Of a stretch of DNA of 64,000 nt, positions 56,961-64,000 are shown in pieces. Below the pieces are notes generated by a model, which worked only from the letters and a program-made list of their open reading frames with translations, searched no databases and was not told where the DNA came from. The stretch is from contig CALSCR010000739.1 of assembly GCA_943704495.1 (NCBI GenBank), positions 23,189 to 87,188 of the forward strand, read 5' to 3'. The DNA comes from Pigoraptor chileana. Lineage: Eukaryota > Opisthokonta > Filasterea. Position 1 is the stretch's first letter. Each line of letters opens with the position of its first letter. A program made the translations under genes and the position numbers.

Positions 56961-59900
56961 ATGGGCGACGGGTCTGACCAGCCGCACGCGCACATTGGCG
57001 CACAGGACCTCGAGGGTCTCTCGGTTGCGGAGCTCACGGGACTCCTCGCCGAGAAGTACGCCTTGCATGCACTTGTTCGGGACACACACGCAGCATCCGC
57101 CTGGCTGAAGTGCCGGGGATGTGGGATGTTTCCTTGTCTGTAGCGATGCACTGCTTGCACGCCGCCTTGGCTCACATCCTGGCAATGCTGCCTGTCTGCT
57201 GATTGCTGTCTGCTGATTGCTGTCTGCTGATTGATGTGCAGGATCCTGTCGCTCCTGCCGGACCATGGGCCACTTTATGCTCTCCTGCGATCATTTTACG
57301 AGGTATGTCTGGACTGTGGAAATATGATATGCAACAGCTAGAGAATATGTTGTGCCGTTTCTTTAACGTGTTGGCGTTGATTATTTTTTGATTATGTGGA
57401 CCTTGCAGGTGCCCTTCTACCATCTTGTCCTCGAGGGCATTCTTGTAATCCTGATCCTCCGCCTTATGTGCGCGCGGAGTTACTCAATCTCAGAGAGGCG
57501 TGACAAGCTTTCCCAGAAGGTGCAGACACGCGAGTTGAACACCCTGCTCGCAGTTGGCTGTGGCTGCATTCCCCAACCCCATTTGATCCTTCATGCTCAT
57601 GTCTGCAGGAGATCGATGAGCTCGTGGCAGATTGGGAACCGGAGCCCCTTGTTCCGCCAGTTACAAACAGGCGCGACCTTGAATTGCCCATTATTGACGG
57701 GTGGGTAGGATGCATGTGTCATGCTGTGGCTACGGTAGTTTGGTAGTGCAGTGTCCAGTATGTGTTCGCGTGTGTTGGGGTTTCTGCCGTCGTCTACTGG
57801 CAGGCAAATTCTTGAACAGTTGTGCCCGCACGCCTTTTTCGGTCACTAGTTTACACATTGGCGTCTGTTGATGACCTTTGTTGTTGCTGACGGTATGCCT
57901 TGTCACCGGCGATTACGCTGTGCAGCAAGGTGGGTACGCATGTCAGCATTAACGGCGGCGACAAAATCAACCTCGGCACCTTCAACTTCCTGGGTCTGAT
58001 CGGAGATGCGGACATTGAGGTGGGCGCACGTGCTGGCGTTTGTGTTGTACATGCGAGGGCGACGATGTACCCTTATCCGTCGCAATTTGTATGTTGTTTG
58101 CCCTCTTTGGTCTCAGTGGGTGGCAGGAGAGCTCAACGGAATGCATTTGCGCTCGCAGAACTCAGCCATCAAGACACTGCGCAAGTACGGCGTGGGGTCT
58201 TGTGGTCCCCGCGGCTTCTACGGGACTATCGGTGGGTGCATTGCCACGCGCGACGATGTGTCGTTTTGCCGACAATAAAGGTCTGTCTGTGACCTTGGTC
58301 GGCCGTTCGCTGTTAGTGTTGATGAGGACCGCCGAGTCGCAGGGATTCTGCGGTTGGGTCGGCTTAGTCGTCTGTCACTCGCTGTCGACGGTTGAATTTA
58401 CCATCGTTTGCTTTACTTTTGGCTGAAGATGTGCATCTCGATCTGGAACAAAAGCTGGCCGAGTTTATGAAGACGGAGGAGGCCATTATTTACTCGTATG
58501 GGTTTTCTACAATTGCAAGCGCAATCCCAGCATACTCGAAGCGTGGCGATGTGCTTTTTTGGTAAGCGTCTGTGTGCCATGTCAGATGGGCGTGCATTCA
58601 CATTTCATTGTTGGGTGGCATGTGTGATCAATTGTGGTCAATTGTGGTATAGTGCGTTGCCATCACGCACGCTCCACGCCCCAATGAAAGGAAAAGTTAG
58701 CGAGGCAACCAACCTGAACAGCGCCAAATTGTTGTCGCATCGATGGGTCCCTCGCGCGCCCCTCCGCCCTTCTTGACATTTTGCCGCACTCTTTGGCTCT
58801 TATTTGTCTTTGTGCACCACGCACCGTTCAGCGACGACGGCGTCAGCTTCCCTGTGCAGAAGGGCATCGATGCCTCCCGCAGTGACGTCCGCTGGTTTCC
58901 GCACAACGACATGCAAGCACTCGAGAAGCTGCTCATTGCGTACGAGGACGAGCTTAAGAAGGTGCGGATGTGGCCAATGTGTGAGAAATATCGTGATAGC
59001 GTTGTCACTCCTGATTCACGTGCGAGTGCCGTGTGCGAGTCGTTGCGATCTGGTTCTCATGCGAATGTTGCTGGGCCATCTCTTCCTCTTCCGCTCTCTC
59101 TTTCTCTCTGAATAGCATGGGCATATCGGCAAGACACTAATTGTTCCTGCACCCTACCACTCTCCCTCTCTTCCTTTACGTGTAGTCTAAGAAGGGACGC
59201 GTTGCGCGCACGTTCATTATCATCGAGGGCCTCTATGCAAATTACGGTGACATTGCCCCTCTTGCGAAAATTGTTGAGCTCAAGTACAAGTACAAGGTCC
59301 GCATCTTCATGGACGAGTCCATGTCGTTTGGTGTCCTTGGGAAGACCGGCCGGGGCATCACGGAGCACCTTGGTGTGAAGGTGTGTGCGGCCTCTGTATC
59401 TGTATCTGCGTGTTTATGCATGTGCGGTAATTTGCTGCCTCTTGTGTGTTGGGCTGGGCATCGCAAGTGTTACACTGCACAGAATGAACGCCGACACATA
59501 GCGCCTCTTCCTTTCCTCCATGCACCAGGTGACCGACATTGACATGATCTGCGCGTCGATGGAGGCGTCTCTAGGCTCAATTGGAGGCTTTTGTTGCGGA
59601 AAGACATTTGTTATTGACCACCAGGTGGGCCCCAGTGTTCACCCAATACGGCCACGTGCTATTCCCTGTCTGTTTCACTCGGTCACGCGCACAAACAACT
59701 TGACTGATGTTGGTGTGCATGTCCTGTGTTCCCTCCGCAGCGCTTGTCCGGCCAGGGCTACTGCTTCAGTGCGTCGCTTCCGCCCATTCTCGCCACAGCA
59801 GCAATTGAGGGACTTGGTCGCATCACGCCGCAGGCTCTCACGACCCTCTCGGCACGGGCCACAAAGCTCCGTCAGCGGCTGTCGACACTGTCGCAAGTGA

Positions 59901-60175
59901 CATTGGGTGGCGCCAAGGAGTCCCCGATCATCCACATGCGCCTGGCAAAGTCAAAGGGATCACGTGATGCAGACGAGGACGCCCTGCAGGCCGTGGTCGA
60001 CGCTGCGATGGCCGCCGGCGTTGCTCTTACGCGCGCAAAGTACATCGTCGGCGAAGAGCAGTCGCCGCCCGCCCCAAGCATTCGCATCACGGTGTCTGCC
60101 AAGCACACAGACGCCGAGCTCGACAAGGCAGCCGATGCCACGATTGCTGCCGTTGTGAAAGTCCTTGGCAATTGA
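56961..60175 (+). CDS. SPTLC1: Serine palmitoyltransferase subunit 1, eleven exons
   Basis: Exons: 56961-57109, 57242-57302, 57409-57519, 57609-57700, 57926-58019, 58159-58231, 58429-58561, 58832-58961, 59186-59380, 59529-59624, 59741-60175; 522 residues. A membrane anchor ([20 protein letters not shown]) is followed by [99 protein letters not shown] and [20 protein letters not shown]. These match the LCB1/SPTLC1 subunit, which lacks the PLP-binding lysine and pairs with LCB2/SPTLC2 in the ER membrane for the first step of sphingolipid synthesis. The exon 1 donor (GTGCCG at 57110) is weak, so the first 50 residues are the least certain part. A poly(A) signal lies at 60249-60254. Confidence 0.96.
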
Positions 60176-60248
60176 GAGTGCAGGATTGCTGTGTCTCGCT
60201 GCGCCTGGCCGCGCAAAGAGACGATGCCTTGCGCTGTGTGTGCACGTG

Positions 60249-60254
60249 AATAAA
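60249..60254 (+). terminator. Poly(A) signal of SPTLC1
   Basis: AATAAA 74 bases after the stop, in the 142-base gap before the end of the convergent LRRC49 coding region. Confidence 0.55.
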
Positions 60255-60317
60255 ACAGCGCATTTCACAGACGTCCTGGACGTTGATGATTTCTTCGAGT
60301 GGGAATGTTGTACAAAG

Positions 60318-63300
60318 TCAAGACGGAAGTTTGTACGCATCATCCGACACGAGGTCTTGCAGAGCCAGACGCACGCGGGATGCTACAATGGACTCCCATA
60401 GCGCGTCAAGCTTTCTGTGGCGCACATCAACATCGCAAGACCGTTTGCACAGAGAGTGCACGACTGTGAAGTGTAATGGTGGAAGAGAATGGTGCGCAGA
60501 GAACAGATGGAAAGAAGGTCAAGGGAAATAGAACAAACATGAAATATCCTGGAAAGTCAGACACATCGGGGATGCAATGAGCGTCACAAAAAACAAGGTG
60601 GGGATACACTCGCGAGCAGCATTCTCGGCCTCGGCCTCTCGCTGCACACGCGCCGCATCAGTGAGAGGCCTGCGTTCGTCCAACGTCGACTTCGGGAGGG
60701 CGGCAGGCGGCAGATTGGCGACTCCGACGGCGGCGAGGCGCGACGGCGACATCTTCAGGAGGACCTGCACAGTGCCACCTTGAAACAGCGCACGCAATGG
60801 TGTTTGTATGACAAGCAAACGGAGAACGCCGAGGTGCAGGGCCGCAGCCATCATTAGTTAACGATGCCGTCAACAAAGCACACGTTGAGCGGGAAGGGAT
60901 GCATCAGGCGCAACAAAAGTGGGGAACATGATGATACGCCATACCAAACAACCGCTCTGCCGCCCTGCGGTCCTCCTCGCCAATATCGCGTCCGTTGATC
61001 CGCGCAAGTCCTAAATGGCCCAGTCGATGGACCACGAACGGCCGCAGCAGCCGCGAGTGCACGAGGCTGCTTGCATCGCCAATGACTAGCTCGTCGAGTC
61101 GGCGAAGTATGGCGAGCGAATGCAGCTGCGTTCAAAAGTAGCGGACACAGCGTTAACGGTGGATTGTTTGGCTATAAGTGTGCATGCGTGGATGGAGGAC
61201 AGTTGGAAACAGAAGGGCAAAGGGAGAGCGAGAGGACAAACCTGCACCAGCGAATCGAGACCAGACCCCGCCAGTGTCAACGACGACAGCGACGGGAATC
61301 GCTGCCGAACTTTGGCCAACACTTGCATGGCCTCGGCAAATGCAACGTGCAGCACAATGCTGCTGATGGGCACGCTCCATTGCCTGTCGACAGCCTCAGC
61401 GGCATCAGAGTGTCTGGGGACGATACAATGTTGCACGCACGTCAAGGAGACAACAGGCACCACACGGACGCCAGAGTGGTTTCAATGGATAGCGGGAAGG
61501 TGTGGATACATGTGGAGGACCTCGGCATCGACAAAAGGGGCTGGTGGCGGACGCACGAGACGCCGCGCAGCCCCAGCATCCCCTGATGGCGCGGGTGTCT
61601 GGTGCGCCTGCTGGACGCCGCCAAATTGCGATTCAGGCGCGTCTGCTTGTCCATGCCCATCAGTGGTGGGGTCCGAGTATGCTGCCGCATCATAGGGCCT
61701 GAATTGCGCACGCAACAGCCCAACCAACATACACAATGGACACGACACATTAGCCCACGATCACGAACACGACAATGTGGGATGGGGATGGGGTTGGGGT
61801 TGGGTTATGACAGTATCGAGAAATGGCCCTCACCCAGGTTGCGCCACGGGAACCGGCAGCGGTATGGCCACAGCCACGCCCTTAAGCTGCGTGACCTTCT
61901 TTGAGTCGATGAGCTGCAGCGTTGGTATGGTTTGGACAAGATACGAAGCGCAGGTTGGATCCAGCACCACCGGATTGCCCTCAAGCGACAGCTCTGCATG
62001 TGCGTTTGCGCAAGTAAGGAGGTTGTGTGTGCCTCAATTATTGGAGCACTCGCGGGGATAACGCAGAGCAGTCAAACGGAGTGGTTTTAAAACGGCACTT
62101 GTTCCACATGACATGGATACGATTTTCCGTCCGCATGACAAGCCATGATGGAAAAAGACTGCCCCTGCTTACCAACTAAACTTTGGGAGCCTGCAAGACA
62201 AGCAAGGCTCTGAAAGTCCACAATGCGGTTTTGGCTGAGAAAGAGGCGTTGGAGCCGACCAAGAGAATCCACTTCCGCCACCCGTTGTATCTGCGCAGCA
62301 CACATACAAAATGCAGCATGAGCACACCCTCCCGCCCACCCCCACTCCCACTCCCACTCCAACTCCCACATCCATGTGGTTCTGTGACAAAAAGCCCAGT
62401 GGGATCCGGTACAGTCGCGAGACATAAAATAGTACTCCCTCCGGAAGTAATCAAATTCAACCTGGAAGATAATCATGCGATGCCGACAAACACTCGCCTT
62501 ATTCCGACGCAAGTTCAATTCCGCAAGCGAAAAGAGCGACGCAATGCCACATACATCGACTAAATCATTGCCAGCGAGGTTGAGCACACGCAACCTGCTC
62601 AGATGGCCCAGGTTCTCTGCGGAACATGACGACGCCAGCAGGGGAAATGCAGCGGCAGCATTAAGACAGCATGCAACAACATGCACCTGAGAGCATGCGA
62701 CAAGACAACAAGGGGCGCGGCGCACACCAATTTTCTTGATGGAGTTCCCGTGGAGGTCCAGTACGTCTAATTTTGTATGCACGTCGAGGCCTTCAATTCG
62801 TCGTATGCGATTGCGGCCGAGCATGAGAACGCGCAACGAGTGAAGCAGCTCAAGGCCCGCGATGCGCTGCACACACACGGCAAGCGCACGGACGAATGAG
62901 TAGATAGACTTAAACTGTTGTGTTGATCTTGTGTACCACCACGCTCTCTTCTCGTTCACGCATCACATTCTATTTAATATCCACACACCTGTTCAAACAC
63001 ATAAAGCAGAGGAAGAGAAAGGGACCATTTGGCAGAGGTAAACCAGCAAACCTCACCTCAATTTGGTTATCATATAAGTCGAGGAATATGAGATTTCTCA
63101 AGGATCCAATGTTTTCAATTCTGGCGATGAGATTGTGCTGTAGGTTCAGTAACCTCAGCTGAGACTCGCCTTGAAGCAGGGGGCAGACCTGTGGCCCAGA
63201 AGACAGCAGAGCGCCCAATAAAGAGAGAGCGCGCACACGCACATACATAAACGATTAAAGTCAGAACAAATTGGAGTGCCTTTGAAAAACCAATAGCAGA

Positions 63301-63439
63301 TGTGGACAGACCAAAAATGTGTCGTTGAACCACAAGTACTGACTGTTAAGTGACGGCGGTCGAGGTTGAGGCGCTCAGGATTGGCGGCGCGGTCGTCCGG
63401 CAGTCGATAGACAACCTGCAGTCGGGGAAGTGCTTGCAT
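60318..63439 (-). CDS. LRRC49: LRRC49, subunit of the tubulin polyglutamylase complex, eleven exons
   Basis: Exons: 63439-63344, 63188-63057, 62866-62728, 62616-62498, 62290-62173, 61993-61834, 61698-61510, 61413-61242, 61125-60945, 60778-60608, 60463-60318; 540 residues. It begins MQALPRLQVVYRLPDDRAAN and PERLNLDRRHLTVCPLLQGE, then leucine-rich repeats (NLQHNLIARIENIGSLRNLI, VLMLGRNRIRRIEGLDV, VLNLAGNDLVDVCGIASL). A middle linker and a conserved C-terminal module follow (DRQWSVPISSIVLHVAFAEA, LRRLDELVIGD, HLGLARINGRDIGEEDRRAA, KLDALWESIVASRVRLALQD). This is the LRRC49 layout; the protein belongs to the TTLL1-containing complex that glutamylates axonemal tubulin. Intron 4 has a GC donor (AAG|GCGAGT) needed to rejoin the NLRRNK repeat. 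Donors GTCAGT (exon 1) and GTATCC (exon 7) are non-standard. Confidence 0.9.
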
Positions 63440-63685
63440 AGTGAGGAAAGGCACGGCGACAACATAACTGAAACAAAAGAGACATCTTTATGGGAGGCCC
63501 GCCGGCATAAGCATCCGATTGGCAACAACGAATCACAACGTCAACGACCAAACAAACGTCAGATTGACATGCAATGTATGGGGGAAACGAGACACGAGCA
63601 CTGCGCGCACAATAGGCTCCAAAGGCGGATGCAGGTATGCAGTGAGAGACCTTCCGCATTCAGTTTCCATCAACTCCAAAAAGAG

Positions 63686-63932
63686 ATGCAGGACTCAAGT
63701 CAGCATCTTAGGCGCTAAGCCCATGGACTTCATAACATAAAGATGGAGACCTTCAGTGCTCAAAACGCCTCAGGGATGATCCCATCCACTCCAACAAAGA
63801 TAGAGAGAGACAGAGAGACCTACGGTACTCCAACGCCTTAGTAGACATAAACCCATCGACCCCAAGGTATAAGGGAGAGATAGAGAGAGAGAGAGATTAA
63901 AGCAGTGCCTTGGCACTATGCCCACGACTCCA

Positions 63933-63950
<18 letters not shown>
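63686..63950 (-). repeat. Degenerate tandem repeat related to the IQGAP intronic repeat
   Basis: Read on the minus strand, four diverged units of about 55-70 bases carry GAGTCCATGGGC...GCGCCT...CTGACTTGA...ATCTCT. The best one, at 63686-63734, reads AAGTCCATGGGCTTAGCGCC then TAAGATGCTGACTTGAGTCC. The others are weaker. They lie 5' of LRRC49 in the orientation of that gene. Confidence 0.65.

Positions 63951-64000
<50 letters not shown>
63940..64000. repeat. GA microsatellite running into the window edge
   Basis: About 60 bases of (GA)n, cut by the window boundary. Confidence 0.95.

Larger units (their letters stand above)
63440..64000. other. Upstream region of LRRC49, repeat-filled to the window edge
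   Basis: 63440-63680 holds short unique sequence without a supported exon. Then comes the degenerate tandem repeat, then an uninterrupted GA tract from about 63940 to the window end. Further 5' exons of LRRC49 could lie beyond the edge. Confidence 0.5.

Noticed and set aside
58020-58158. An extra SPTLC1 exon reading [14 protein letters not shown]
   Set aside because: It would insert 14 residues before the conserved [13 protein letters not shown] block; the acceptor at 58158 gives the normal family spacing.
60519-60607. Extension of LRRC49 exon 10 to ECIPTLFFVTLIASPM
   Set aside because: Using the donor GTATCC at 60607 joins in phase to the conserved last exon; the extension runs to a stop and has no counterpart in the family.
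1-64000. CRISPR arrays, phage or bacterial mobile elements
   Set aside because: All tandem repeats are simple-sequence or intronic; the spliced genes show the window is eukaryotic. No transposase or reverse transcriptase was recognised.

Overview
The window is nuclear DNA of a flagellated eukaryotic microbe, most likely an opisthokont or a close unicellular relative (choanoflagellate, chytrid-like, apusomonad or similar). The reasons are spliced genes with short introns (about 60-340 bases), the standard genetic code, GC-rich third codon positions, gene spacing of about 0.2-1.3 kb, abundant CA/GT microsatellites, and the gene set itself: IQGAP and an Abl interactor (an Amorphea-type actin toolkit) together with flagellar genes (IFT54, LRRC49). 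The species cannot be named from the sequence. I placed about 88 introns by joining open frames with matching phase.

Layout from left to right. 3-617(+): C-terminus of a DDX59-type DEAD-box helicase, cut by the window edge. 911-2153(-): a five-exon PEX22-like peroxisomal membrane protein. 3471-10899(+): an 18-exon IQGAP. 11970-12188(+): a small mitochondrial-looking protein. 13085-17921(+): mitochondrial Lon protease. 18961-20643(+): Abl interactor. 20856-23174(-): a coiled-coil protein. 24423-26152(+): a TP53I3/PIG3-like quinone oxidoreductase. 26374-28929(-): DDX56/Dbp9 helicase. 29780-33311(+): IFT54. 33889-35871(-): SLC25A46. 36281-38182(-): a type II membrane protein with receptor-L-like repeats, perhaps with further 5' exons reaching 40145 across a 1.2-kb CA satellite. 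40807-41175(+): SDHAF4.

41.2-45.1 kb is a poor region with an assembly gap and poly-G tracts. It holds only gene-like open frames that I could not join. The right part has 45158-49065(+) an EGF/CUB type I membrane protein, 49612-53249(+) cytosolic asparaginyl-tRNA synthetase, 53530-55267(-) a SAP-SAM-GIY-YIG-like protein, 55741-56465(+) holo-ACP synthase, 56961-60175(+) serine palmitoyltransferase subunit 1, and 60318-63439(-) LRRC49. The window ends in a degenerate tandem repeat and a GA tract.

These are independent housekeeping genes, not an operon or island. Themes recur: organelle maintenance (Lon, SDHAF4, SLC25A46, AcpS, PEX22), the flagellum (IFT54, LRRC49, perhaps DDX59), actin control (IQGAP, Abi) and ribosome/RNA work (DDX56, DDX59, AsnRS). 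Many upstream regions share a CACGTGAC-type E-box. The most unusual items are the reconstructed PEX22 gene, the SAP-SAM-GIY-YIG-like protein, a tandem repeat shared between IQGAP introns and the window end, a two-tier 64/135-bp satellite, and four GC-AG introns.
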